58,128 bases of DNA from assembly GCA_902765595.1 (NCBI GenBank), contig CACXAQ010000005.1:1-58128 (forward strand). Direction: 5' to 3'. Source of the stretch: Oscillospiraceae bacterium (GTDB lineage: Bacteria; Bacillota; Clostridia; Oscillospirales; Oscillospiraceae). Position 1 is the first letter of the stretch. The number at the start of each line of letters is the position of its first letter. A model generated the notes under the pieces. That model was not told the DNA's origin, searched no databases, and was given only the letters and a program-made list of their open reading frames with translations. The position numbers and the translations under genes are program-made. Shown here one piece after another: positions 1 to 7,491 of the stretch.

Positions 1-115
1 CTTCTTTCAGAGGTCTCCTTTGAGCTCTTTTCTCACTTTTATGATACCAGTCGAGAGTGAATTATTCTATCGTTTTTGTCTACTTTTAGTATAGCAACAC
101 CGGGAGGGAAAAGAT

Positions 116-226
116 ATGAACGAAAGCACGCCTTGCACCACCAGCACCGGCCTGCAGACCTTTACGGGGCTGCTGTATCTCGCCGCCATCATCCTGGCGG
201 TGGCCATCATCCTCTGCGCCGCATGA
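116..226 (+). CDS. Small single-pass membrane peptide (36 aa)
   Basis: The ATG follows a GGGAGG ribosome site by about 8 bases and the frame closes with TGA just before a strong terminator. The first half is polar and Ser/Thr-rich with one Cys. Roughly residues 19-36 form one hydrophobic helix (Leu/Ile/Ala/Val) with a second Cys near the end. This fits a tail-anchored or single-pass membrane microprotein. No family is recognised and no function is proposed. Reality rests on the ribosome site, the coherent helix and the terminator placement. Confidence 0.6.
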   Translation: MNESTPCTTSTGLQTFTGLLYLAAIILAVAIILCAA

Positions 227-233
227 GCAAGCG

Positions 234-274
234 AAAACCAGATCCTCCCGGGAAGCTTGGGAGGATCTGGTTTT
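234..274. terminator. Bidirectional rho-independent terminator
   Basis: A 16-bp perfect stem (AAAACCAGATCCTCCC and its complement) closes a 9-base loop. The A/T ends give a T run on both strands, so it can stop the + strand small gene and the - strand pyruvate kinase-like gene that end on either side. Confidence 0.9.
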
Positions 275-276
275 CA

Positions 277-1245
277 TCAGTCCTGTCTCATTTCCGCCTG
301 GCGTACGGTGTTCGCCAGATACCGGATCGCCTCCGCCGGGTACTTGCCCACGGCGGTCTCGCCGGTGACCATCACCGAGGCTGCACCGTCCAGCACGGCG
401 TTATAGATGTCGCTGACCTCTGCCCGGGTGGGCACGGGGTTTTGCTCCATACTGGCGAGCATCTGGGTCACCACCATGAAGTCCCGTCCGGCCTCCCGGC
501 AGCGGGCGGCGATGGTCTTCTGGGCTGCCGGCAGCTCCCAGAGGGGCATGGCGTTGCCCAGATCACCCCGGGCGATGACGATCTCGTCGCAGGCGTCAAG
601 CAGTTCCGGGAGGCGCTCCATGCCCTCCCGGTTCTCGATCTTGGCAAAGAGCCGGATGTGGCCGCAGCCCGCCGCGTCCAGGGCCTGCCGCACCGCCTCC
701 AGGTCTTCCCTGGAGCGGACGAAGGGCTGCATCAGCCCGGTGACGCCGTAGTCCTTTGCCACGGCGATGTTTTTCAGGTCCGTCTCCGTCAGGGCCGGGA
801 GACGGATCTCCTGCCCCGGCAGGGCCAGGCTCTTGCGGCTATGCAGGATACCGCCCCGGTTCACGTGGGCCTTTCCGCCCCGGACCGCCGTGAGCAGCAG
901 CTTCCCGTCGTCCAGCAGCAGCTCCTGGCTGGGCCGGATCTTCTCCAGGGCCGCCTGGGGCAGGGCCAGGCGCTCCAGGTCCACCGTCTTCCCCTCCCGC
1001 AGCAGCAGCGGCGCGGGGAGATGGCCGATGCGCAGCTCCGGCCCCTGCATGTCCACGATCAGCTCCGCCCGGACGCCCCGGCGCTCCGCCGCTTTGTGCA
1101 GGGCTTCGATCTCCCCCGCCGCCTGGGGCAGGGCGATGTGGGACAGGTTCAGCCGGGCTCCGGTCATGCCGAGGGAGAACATCTCCTCCAGGATCTCGGT
1201 TTTTTCACAGGCGGGGCCCAGGGTCCCGTAGATCTTGACAGGCAT
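277..1245 (-). CDS. Pyruvate kinase-like protein, short form without C-terminal domain
   Basis: Pyruvate kinase converts phosphoenolpyruvate and ADP to pyruvate and ATP in glycolysis. This 322-residue version has the barrel and B domain but ends where the regulatory C-terminal domain would begin, about 150 residues short of the usual bacterial enzyme. The stop abuts a good terminator, so it looks like a stable short form, not a recent break. Seen: GTLGPA (residues 7-12), ARLNLSH (30-36), FAKIENREG with the catalytic Lys at 202, ARGDLG, TQMLASM, PTRAEVSDI and VTGETAVGKYP. The usual DTKGPEIR block reads DMQGPELR, so its Lys is Gln67. Activity and allostery may therefore differ from the classical enzyme. 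The ribosome site is GGAAAG before ATG. Confidence 0.82.
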   Translation of the reverse strand: MPVKIYGTLGPACEKTEILEEMFSLGMTGARLNLSHIALPQAAGEIEALHKAAERRGVRAELIVDMQGPELRIGHLPAPLLLREGKTVDLERLALPQAALEKIRPSQELLLDDGKLLLTAVRGGKAHVNRGGILHSRKSLALPGQEIRLPALTETDLKNIAVAKDYGVTGLMQPFVRSREDLEAVRQALDAAGCGHIRLFAKIENREGMERLPELLDACDEIVIARGDLGNAMPLWELPAAQKTIAARCREAGRDFMVVTQMLASMEQNPVPTRAEVSDIYNAVLDGAASVMVTGETAVGKYPAEAIRYLANTVRQAEMRQD

Positions 1246-1263
1246 GGTTTTCTTTCCTTTCTC

Positions 1264-2535
1264 TCAGGCCAGTCCCGGCTTGCAGGGACGGCCGATGGCC
1301 CGGCGATGGGCGTAGTACAGCTCCTCCGTGGCCAGGGCCATCTTTGTCACGGAGAACGCACAGTCATGGGGGTAGATGTACCAGGTGTCCTCCAGGGTGT
1401 TCAGATCCACGCAGTCCCCGTGCTTGCCCAGATATTCATACTCGATGTGGCAGGAATAGAGGCTGGGCACGGGCTTGAGCATCTCGAAGGGGTCCCCGTC
1501 CAGGTCGGTGCCCCGGACGGTGAAGCCGTTCATATCGTGCACCATCACGCCCTCGCCCAGGCGCAGAAAGCGCCTGGCGTTGGGGAGACTGTCAACCGTC
1601 ACCGGCAGCTCGCCGGAGGAATAGGTCCCCGCCTCCACCTCCCGGCGGACGTTGGCCCGCTCCCACTCGTACCAGTCCGGGATGTGGCTGAACTCGGTCT
1701 CCCCTTGGTCGGCGGATAGCTCCGAGAGCTCCGACATGGTCCAGTGCTTGCCGCAGGCGGTGCAGAAGAGCTTGGTCCCCTTGGAGGCCATGCGGAACTC
1801 CGTTCCGCAGGCGGGGCACTGGTACAGCACCTTGTGCAGGCCCTCGGCCCGGCCCTCATAGGGAGTGCGGATCCCCCGGGCCTTCTGCCAGGCGAAGTCG
1901 TCATACCGGAAGGTCTCCACCAGCTTGTCGTTGATCTCGTCGGCGCTGGCATTCTTCAGTTCCTCTGGCGTGTAGAGCAGGCGCAGCTCCGCCTCTGTGG
2001 GCTTCACGCCCCGGTCATGCAGGTTCCAGAAGGGGGAGTTCACGTGGTGGCCGTGGCAGATGAGGGTCACCACCGGGGCTCCCAGGAGCTTGCAGAGCTT
2101 TCCCAGCGAGGCGGGCAGCACGGCGGTGGTGCCGCAGAGGGAATAGCGGGCCTCGGGGTAGATCATGGCCACGTCCCCGTTTTGGATCACCTGCTTGAGC
2201 TGGCGGATCAGGCTCAGGTCGTTGGTGAACTTGCGCTTGCAGATGCAGCCCACGTCCCGCAGCAGCTTTTCCCGGCCGATAAAGCCGTCGATGGCCACCA
2301 CATAGTTGGCCCGGTGGGGATAGATGGCCCGGGTGGCCACCTTGAAATCCAGAAAAGCGTTGTGGTTGCAGAGCATGACGTAGGGCGGCTTGAGTCCCTC
2401 GGTGCCGATGCGGGTGATCCGGGTCCGGTGCTTCCAGGTATCCGGCAGGCTCAGGGCCAGGGTCAGCGGCCGCAGGTACCACTTGGTGCGCACCGGCGGC
2501 GCTTTCATGTCGAAGCGTTCCCACTCCTGTTTCAT
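1264..2535 (-). CDS. 1-acyl-glycerol-3-phosphate acyltransferase-like protein with zinc ribbon
   Basis: Predicted lysophospholipid acyltransferase (PlsC-type), which moves an acyl chain onto a lysophosphatidate-like acceptor at the membrane. The family signature NHx4D is at residues 57-63 (NHNAFLD), and a PEAR segment stands where the family has its phosphate-binding EGTR block. After the acyltransferase fold comes a four-Cys zinc ribbon (CPAC, then CTAC about 15 residues later) and a C-terminal region with no recognised fold. At 423 residues it is nearly twice a simple PlsC, because of this extension. It may share a transcript with the pyruvate kinase-like gene 18 bases downstream. Acceptor specificity cannot be read. 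Confidence 0.75.
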   Translation of the reverse strand: MKQEWERFDMKAPPVRTKWYLRPLTLALSLPDTWKHRTRITRIGTEGLKPPYVMLCNHNAFLDFKVATRAIYPHRANYVVAIDGFIGREKLLRDVGCICKRKFTNDLSLIRQLKQVIQNGDVAMIYPEARYSLCGTTAVLPASLGKLCKLLGAPVVTLICHGHHVNSPFWNLHDRGVKPTEAELRLLYTPEELKNASADEINDKLVETFRYDDFAWQKARGIRTPYEGRAEGLHKVLYQCPACGTEFRMASKGTKLFCTACGKHWTMSELSELSADQGETEFSHIPDWYEWERANVRREVEAGTYSSGELPVTVDSLPNARRFLRLGEGVMVHDMNGFTVRGTDLDGDPFEMLKPVPSLYSCHIEYEYLGKHGDCVDLNTLEDTWYIYPHDCAFSVTKMALATEELYYAHRRAIGRPCKPGLA

Positions 2536-2566
2536 ACGTCTCGCCTCCCGCGGTTTTTCTCTGTTC

Positions 2567-2788
2567 TCACTGTACCATAGCCGCCCCCGGCTTGCAAGCG
2601 GGAATAAAAGCAGGCGCGGAGGGGAAGTCGTAGTCGCTTCCTTTCCGCGCCTTGCTGCGTTTATAGGCTTTCGGGTTCTCCGGCCGCCGGGTCACCGGGC
2701 TCAGGCCGCCCCAGGTGTTCCGCCGGGCCGCGTCCAGGGCCCGTTTTTTCTTTTTCGAGAGTTTTTCGTAGGGGATGTTTTTTTCCAT
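2567..2788 (-). CDS. Conserved basic small protein (73 aa)
   Basis: The N-terminal two thirds are strongly basic and contain KLSKKKKRALD, then RNTWGGLSPVTRRPENPKAY. This pattern belongs to a short uncharacterised protein recurrent in Firmicutes (recognised from memory, not searched). A good AGGGGGAGCT ribosome site precedes the ATG. The last ~20 residues (Pro/Ala-rich) look like an extension and overlap a candidate promoter for the next gene. Basicity suggests nucleic acid or ribosome contact, but that is only inference. Confidence 0.65.
   Translation of the reverse strand: MEKNIPYEKLSKKKKRALDAARRNTWGGLSPVTRRPENPKAYKRSKARKGSDYDFPSAPAFIPACKPGAAMVQ
2569..2597 (-). promoter_or_regulatory. Candidate sigma-A promoter for the acyltransferase gene
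   Basis: On the - strand TTGCAA (2597-2592) is followed after 17 bases by TACAGT (2574-2569), about 35 bases before the acyltransferase ATG. It lies inside the 3' end of the upstream 73-codon frame, so it could be fortuitous. Confidence 0.45.
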
Positions 2789-2906
2789 AGCTCCCCCTCC
2801 TTTCGGGGATCAGACGCGCGAGAAGAGAAAATGTTTCACGGAAAAACAGTATTTTGCCAAGATATAAGAACCGGCCTCCTGCCTTGTGTGCCTCCCTTTC
2901 CTGTGC

Positions 2907-3770
2907 TCACGTCGTGACTTTTATGGGTGTAAAAACCAACGCCCTTGCGATGTTGGCTTGCTTCAGCACATGATAAGCCTTGTTGGAAATGATGATCAAG
3001 GGGACGCCGCAATCAACGCCATAGGAGGGAGGTGTCTGGACAAAGTCAAGATCCGCCGGGATCGCTCCATCACGAATCACCAATTCTGCTCTCGCATCCT
3101 CCGGAATAAGGCGCGTCTTTCCGCAGACAGGGCACGGTCTGCAGGTGATATGCTTTCCGGGCTTGAAAGCGATCTCGCACTCCGCTGGGCATAATTGCCA
3201 TAAATCGTCCATCGGCATTTTAGTTTTGCAAGAGAGTACCGGCGTGAATTCCGCGCCGATCAGGCCGCTTTCTTCAATGATCTTTTTTGCTGAGTCGCTG
3301 CAGAAAAGGCGAGTTGCCGTAAGCCCGTTGCGAAACTGCCTCGTTGTTTTCCACACCGGGCATTTGTCCGTTCTTGTCAATCCACGCTGCACAAGATGCT
3401 CGTACACATCGATCTGCTTTCTCTTCTGACCAAATGAAAAAGTTTTTGACCCGTTGCGATGAAGATACTCCTCGTACCCAGCGTAAAAATCATGCACAAA
3501 TCCCTCAAAGGATGACCGAACGTACAAATACTTTGCCGTCGCGCAATCATTTTCTGTATATTCAACTTCATATCGTTTTTCTCTAATACTCCCACCCTTT
3601 GACACCGCTGCTTCCACGATGCGTAAAACTGAAGAATAGGATTCGCTGTCTTTGTCTATGCGAAAAGAGAAAAAAGACGAGTTCTCATATACGTCGATTC
3701 CAATTGCTTGAAGCTCATGGCAAATGTCAGACATATTGGGAGAAATACGGAAGTAAATGATCGTTTTCAT
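2907..3770 (-). CDS. Hypothetical Cys-motif protein, possible immunity partner in the Rhs tip array
   Basis: The chosen start is the ATG at 3770 because GAGGG lies 4 bases upstream; a longer frame to 3857 has no ribosome site. The 287 residues show no signal peptide. The N-terminal third is alpha/beta-like. A CRPCPVC motif followed by another Cys-containing segment in the C-terminal third suggests a small metal site. The gene is lower in GC than the housekeeping genes and is the last member of the same-strand run of Rhs tips. Proteins in this position are often immunity factors, so that role is inferred from context. No family is recognised. Confidence 0.6.
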   Translation of the reverse strand: MKTIIYFRISPNMSDICHELQAIGIDVYENSSFFSFRIDKDSESYSSVLRIVEAAVSKGGSIREKRYEVEYTENDCATAKYLYVRSSFEGFVHDFYAGYEEYLHRNGSKTFSFGQKRKQIDVYEHLVQRGLTRTDKCPVWKTTRQFRNGLTATRLFCSDSAKKIIEESGLIGAEFTPVLSCKTKMPMDDLWQLCPAECEIAFKPGKHITCRPCPVCGKTRLIPEDARAELVIRDGAIPADLDFVQTPPSYGVDCGVPLIIISNKAYHVLKQANIARALVFTPIKVTT

Positions 3771-3887
3771 GCTACCCTCCCTATTCGAACAAATAAGCAA
3801 GCCAATCATTGTGATCCATGCCGCCATACAGATCGCATGCATCCCTTCTTTTCGCATTAAACGTCCGCTGTCCTCTCCACGCCCTTG

Positions 3888-4622
3888 TTATTCCTTATGA
3901 TGCAAATCTTTCAACGAGAAAGAACGAAACTTAAATATCATGTGATGTGTGTCGGTTTCAGGATCGTAGTCCACATCCATCCAATAAATTGTTCCGTTAT
4001 TTGAGATGTAGGCAGGCTTAAAAAGTCCGCTTGCGAGATCAAGGTGATACTGGCCGTACTGCTCGATGAATTCATCTAATGTTTTTCCGACCCATTGTTC
4101 CATTTCAGCCCCATCAATTGGATCGATCGGCTCCAGGCCATCTGCCTCCAGCAGTTCCAAGTCATCAGAGAATCTCACGACTGCAGATACTTGATCGGGC
4201 CCCCCATCAGTACAGGCGATACAATACCCTCTTGAATCGTTCCAAATAACAATGCAATCTAAATGCAAAAGCATGATATCTTTACATTGATTCCAAGTCG
4301 TAAAGAACGAATCGCCAACATGGACGTCATATTCAACCGGCTCTGTTTCTTCCGGAGCCGCGATGCCTGGATCCGTTGCAGCAGGGGCATCCGTATTCTC
4401 AACCGGGGTATCCGTATTATCGTCACGATCTGTATCGTCCGAGATGATATTTTCCTGCTCTGTCGTGCTTTCTTCGTCTACAGAAGTATACGATGCACTG
4501 TTATCCGGCGTCGTGGCGCTTTCTTCCGCCGTAAGCGCCGTCTCCGTGGTTTGCGAAGACGCACAGCCGGTCAGAACAAACAAAAGACAGAGAGCAGTGA
4601 CCAATATGATAAGCTTCTTCAT
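3888..4622 (-). CDS. Lipoprotein, putative immunity protein of Rhs tip 1
   Basis: A classic lipoprotein signal (MKKL, hydrophobic stretch, LTGC lipobox with Cys about residue 20) is followed by a long Thr/Ser/Asp/Glu-rich linker to about residue 90 and then a compact acidic domain of about 150 residues containing HVGDSFFTTW and YWMDVDYDPETD. It should be anchored to the outer face of the membrane. It starts 9 bases after the stop of the first Rhs tip fragment, the spacing expected of a toxin-immunity pair. A surface lipoprotein fits an immunity factor against a toxin that acts outside the cytoplasm. Function is inferred from position only. Confidence 0.68.
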   Translation of the reverse strand: MKKLIILVTALCLLFVLTGCASSQTTETALTAEESATTPDNSASYTSVDEESTTEQENIISDDTDRDDNTDTPVENTDAPAATDPGIAAPEETEPVEYDVHVGDSFFTTWNQCKDIMLLHLDCIVIWNDSRGYCIACTDGGPDQVSAVVRFSDDLELLEADGLEPIDPIDGAEMEQWVGKTLDEFIEQYGQYHLDLASGLFKPAYISNNGTIYWMDVDYDPETDTHHMIFKFRSFSLKDLHHKE

Positions 4623-4631
4623 ATAATCCTC

Positions 4632-4829
4632 CTAATTCGTCGGGGTTACAACAAAATATCCAATGAAATATGGATAATCTGTGCTGTAACAGGCAGCGGG
4701 ATCGGTAATGAGATTATTGGCGTCATCTGTTGCGTTAACAGTCTCTCCCTCTTTATGTAACTTGTCCGCGTTGATGAAGCGGCAGGTCTCGGGGTCATAA
4801 TAACGGCTGCGCAGGTAATACAATCCCAA
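4632..4829 (-). pseudogene. Rhs C-terminal fragment 1 (degenerate tip)
   Basis: Reads LGLYYLRSRYYDPETCRFIN, the hallmark end of the Rhs/WapA YD-repeat shell, for about 23 residues, then a 42-residue tail with no recognised domain. Compared with tips 2 and 3 it lacks the VSTGQGIIGYNMFAYCGNNP segment that normally joins core and toxin, so it is internally deleted. A TTG could start translation, but no ribosome site is seen. It is preceded by the 118-bp repeat and a broken YD repeat (reads TTYVYDALKRL, then a stop). Confidence 0.75.
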
Positions 4830-4830
4830 C

Positions 4831-4948
4831 TCTATGTAGCAAGAGTTGCCAGAGGAGCAAAAATGGGCACTTTTTGAGGGCGCTTTTGACGTGGAAATCG
4901 GGGCCCGATCCGGGCGAAAAATCACCCGGATCAGAGCCGTTTGAGCGC
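4831..4948 (-). repeat. 118-bp Rhs-module header repeat, copy 1
   Basis: Aligns end to end without length change with 6483-6600. Both run from just upstream of the ELGLYYL codons back to a YD repeat reading ALKRL. The copy contains an imperfect version of a hairpin built on CCGATCCGGGCGA. It encodes no consistent frame in the two copies, so it is a spacer or recombination remnant, not Rhs protein. Confidence 0.8.
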
Positions 4949-4990
4949 GTCGTAGACGTATGTGGTGGCGCTGTTGCAAGGCAAGGGGGG

Positions 4991-5028
4991 CGTAGGGGTG
5001 GCGGGCGAGCGCAAGGCTCGCCCCTACG
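4991..5028. repeat. REP-like palindrome
   Basis: CGTAGGGG and CCCCTACG are outer arms; GGCGAGC and GCTCGCC are inner arms around a short loop. It has the look of the dispersed GC-rich palindromes common in gut Clostridia. The rest of 5029-5137 holds nothing recognisable apart from a T-rich stretch. Confidence 0.6.
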
Positions 5029-5137
5029 TGAGGACGGGCGCTCTCAGGGCTTGGTTTTGCCGCTTTTCAAGGGCTTATCCCTTCCTTTTTTGCATTAGCC
5101 GCCCCCTGCCTTCTTGTGGTCGCACTCTTAATCGTCA

Positions 5138-5770
5138 TTATATGACTTTTCTTGATAACATTTTCAGTACAAACAAAACCACCAACCAGAAAAATATAAT
5201 TATATATGGTATTATCCCCTGATAAAACAGTAGATACAGTGGTCTATGTATTACTTGAATGGATATATTGTCAGAGCCTTTACGATAAATAGAAGCACCC
5301 TTTATAAAATATATAGCATCATCTGTCTTCCTTTGCGCTTCAGCAGAAGATAACTCAGACATTTTTTGAAGGTATACTCCATAATCGCTGTATCTAACGA
5401 AATCAACAAACTCTCCACGAGAGAAAACATAATAGTTTAGCTGTTGATCATACAAGTAAACATAATCGTTATCAATATATAGTGAGCTTGCCCCCTTCGT
5501 TTTCAAAAAAGCGTAGGATTTTATGTACTGTCCACTATCGTCATAGATTTTTAGTACACCTCTATCTCCGAACAATACGTACAAGTAGCTATCTTTAACA
5601 CAAAAGTCTGTCAGTCGACTCCAATACTGCCTATCATTGTAAAAGCAGTAGAGCGTACCGTCCGCTACTTCATTTCTCAATTTTCGGGGTTGAGAGTCGC
5701 TTTGTATCAGCAGTACAACACATAGTATCAGAACAAAAAAAGCAGCATAAATGCTCATATTATTCTTCAC
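5138..5770 (-). CDS. Membrane protein with extracytoplasmic domain, putative immunity protein of Rhs tip 2
   Basis: The 210-residue protein has a hydrophobic helix at residues ~7-24 and a second at ~183-202. Between them lies a domain rich in Tyr, Asp and beta-strand-like segments (SYLYVLFGDRG, SSLYIDNDYVYLYDQQ) that resembles propeller-type repeats, which would face outside. The composition is AT-rich compared with the flanking chromosome. It starts 21 bases after the stop of Rhs tip 2, with GGGGGG upstream of the ATG. Position and topology suggest an immunity protein against an envelope-acting toxin. No family is recognised. Confidence 0.68.
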   Translation of the reverse strand: MKNNMSIYAAFFVLILCVVLLIQSDSQPRKLRNEVADGTLYCFYNDRQYWSRLTDFCVKDSYLYVLFGDRGVLKIYDDSGQYIKSYAFLKTKGASSLYIDNDYVYLYDQQLNYYVFSRGEFVDFVRYSDYGVYLQKMSELSSAEAQRKTDDAIYFIKGASIYRKGSDNISIQVIHRPLYLLFYQGIIPYIIIFFWLVVLFVLKMLSRKVI

Positions 5771-5791
5771 AAATCCCCCCCCCTTTCTTTT

Positions 5792-6481
5792 TTATGCTGA
5801 TGTGTACAGCTGGAAGTAGTAGGATTTACCGCGCAATATACTCAATCCAGCGCTTCCGCCCCAGACTGAAACACCAACTCCAACAGTTTTACAACAAGGA
5901 CTCCAGGCGTAGCTTACGCGTCCCTTTCCAAGGCCCGCAGAAAAAGTATCAAAGCCTTCTGTATAGCTCTCAGTGTTTTTGAATTGTTCATTTCCAAAAA
6001 CAAGGAAACCAGAAAGAGAAAGTGCTCCTGATAATGAGTGCTTTCCAGTTAATAATGTTGCTTCTAATGCGGATGCTCCATCGGCTTTAAGCAAATCAAC
6101 AGAATTTACTAGCAAATCTATAATAGTAGCAATATCCTTAGTAAGCAACCCTATATCCAGAGAGCCACTTCCATAGAAATAGACCGCAACTACAGGTTCG
6201 CCCAATTCTTCCGCTTCTTCTGAGCCCCAGTATATTACCACTTCAACACCACCCCCACCAGATACCTCGCCTAAGGAAGCCGAGCCATCTAGCTGAAAAC
6301 CGGCGCCGATGAGTTCCCATTCATTACCAGCAATATCTACTCGAGAAGACGGATTGTTCCCGCAATATGCGAACATGTTGTAGCCGATGATGCCTTGGCC
6401 GGTGGAGACAAACTTGTCCGCGTTGATGAAGCGGCAGACTTCGGGGTCGTAGTAGCGGGACTTTAGGTAATACAATCCCAA
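5792..6481 (-). CDS. Rhs C-terminal fragment 2: core end plus unknown toxin-like tip
   Basis: Starts with the shell terminus GLYYLKSRYYDPEVCRFINA, then VSTGQGIIGYNMFAYCGNNP at about residues 26-45, after which an unrelated ~180-residue domain follows. That domain is Gly/Ser/Val-rich with a CC pair (SPCCKT) near the C terminus and ends in a Tyr-rich strand. The only likely start is a TTG within the core, without a clear ribosome site, so it is probably a silent, displaced tip unless recombined onto a full Rhs gene. The tip is unlike any toxin fold I can name. The downstream membrane gene is the expected immunity partner. Confidence 0.72.
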   Translation of the reverse strand: MGLYYLKSRYYDPEVCRFINADKFVSTGQGIIGYNMFAYCGNNPSSRVDIAGNEWELIGAGFQLDGSASLGEVSGGGGVEVVIYWGSEEAEELGEPVVAVYFYGSGSLDIGLLTKDIATIIDLLVNSVDLLKADGASALEATLLTGKHSLSGALSLSGFLVFGNEQFKNTESYTEGFDTFSAGLGKGRVSYAWSPCCKTVGVGVSVWGGSAGLSILRGKSYYFQLYTSA

Positions 6482-6482
6482 C

Positions 6483-6600
6483 TCTTGGTCAAGCCAGTCG
6501 CCAGGAGGCCGAAAACGGGCACTTTTAGAGAGCGTTTTTGACGTGGAAATCGGGGCCCGATCCGGGCGAAAAATCGCCCGGATCGGAGCCTCTTCAGCGC
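6483..6600 (-). repeat. 118-bp Rhs-module header repeat, copy 2
   Basis: Same length and high similarity to 4831-4948. This copy holds a perfect 13-bp inverted repeat, CCGATCCGGGCGA at 6557-6569 and its complement at 6574-6586, around an AAAA loop. It lies between a broken YD repeat and the ELGLYYL codons and puts the two out of frame. Confidence 0.8.
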
Positions 6601-6802
6601 ACCATATCTCTTGCCGCTGACACTAGTATTGTTGCTGTCGTAGGTCCAGCGGAAGGAGTGCTCGCCGTCGCTATCCGACACCCGGGTACAGGTCAGCCGG
6701 TTGACCGTGTCGTAGTAGAAGCACTCTGTGCCTTGAAGGGTACGGCCGGAGATTTCGCTGCCGTTGAGCGTGGTGCTGTACTGCTCGACACGGGCAAGGA
6801 AC
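6601..6802 (-). pseudogene. Rhs YD-repeat remnant upstream of tip 2
   Basis: On the - strand the frame between a TAG at about 6803 and the repeat reads YD-type text: RVEQYSTTLNGSEISG, FYYDTVNRLTCTRV, SFRWTYDSNN, RYGALK. YDxxNRL is the standard Rhs YD repeat. The frame is closed upstream by a stop and downstream runs into the header repeat, so it is a non-functional shell fragment. Confidence 0.75.
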
Positions 6803-6821
6803 TATCCCCTGCCCCAAGAGC

Positions 6822-7487
6822 TTACCAGGAGGTGCCCTCTTTCCAGGGGAGCCATTTTATGATGAGGTATTCTAAATAACTTTCCATTATTCCTTCTACG
6901 ATAACCAAAAGAAGAAGAGGTAATTGCTTCACACTGACGGAATATGTAAGGAGAAACAAACCAAGCAGCCAAGAGATTATCCTGCAAAGAGCAAGAAGAG
7001 TTTTTTGAAGATAGCTGTGCACATATCTATGTCCACAACTTATGCAAACAATCGTGTCAGGACCGCGAAAGCGTCGTCCGTTCCAGGAGAGAGTCTGCCG
7101 CCATGAGCTACAGCCACCCTCGCAATATGGGCAGTCGTTTATATGAAAGACACTGCCGGATAGGTCCCGATTTACTTCTTCCTGCCAGGGGATCCAGTGA
7201 AGGACACCGATGTCCACCGCCACGAAGGCACAGGACAAAAGTATGTTGCAGGCATATTTGATGGCAAAGGGAGCATTAAGAAACTTAGAACAGACGAGCA
7301 TTCCAACAGCCGCAATTGTCGCGGCGGCAAACAACAGGGACTTCTGAAGCTTGCTTCGTCGGTAATGCCGCCGACAACCACAGCAAAGCAAATAATCATT
7401 GTCCGTTAGGAACATATGTCGCAGTTGAATCAGAGTTCCTTTCCTGCCGCTACCGTGGCGACATATTTGGCATTCCTTTGTTGTCAT
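6822..7487 (-). CDS. Tandem-duplicated zinc-ribbon membrane protein, putative immunity protein of Rhs tip 3
   Basis: The ATG at 7487 is 4 bases after the TGA of Rhs tip 3 and has AGGGGA upstream; a longer frame would overlap the tip gene. The 221 residues are two copies of one unit. Each starts with CxxC, has a second CxxC about 30-35 residues on followed by a basic stretch and LQKxLL, then two hydrophobic helices, and ends in HWIPWQE or KWLPWKE. The protein therefore has four helices and two Cys4 metal sites, probably facing the cytoplasm. Tight coupling to the tip suggests immunity. No family is recognised. Confidence 0.72.
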   Translation of the reverse strand: MTTKECQICRHGSGRKGTLIQLRHMFLTDNDYLLCCGCRRHYRRSKLQKSLLFAAATIAAVGMLVCSKFLNAPFAIKYACNILLSCAFVAVDIGVLHWIPWQEEVNRDLSGSVFHINDCPYCEGGCSSWRQTLSWNGRRFRGPDTIVCISCGHRYVHSYLQKTLLALCRIISWLLGLFLLTYSVSVKQLPLLLLVIVEGIMESYLEYLIIKWLPWKEGTSW

Positions 7488-7491
7488 TTTT

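Noticed and set aside
76-1719. Long + strand open frame opposite the pyruvate kinase-like gene
   Set aside because: Low-complexity His/Gly/Gln/Leu-rich text mirroring a recognised gene on the other strand; no ribosome site. Many similar frames (for example 8861-10354, 12895-14250, 18467-21175, 24827-27160) were dropped for the same reason.
4990-5030. CRISPR-like repeat
   Set aside because: A single palindrome without regularly spaced copies; no cas gene anywhere in the window.
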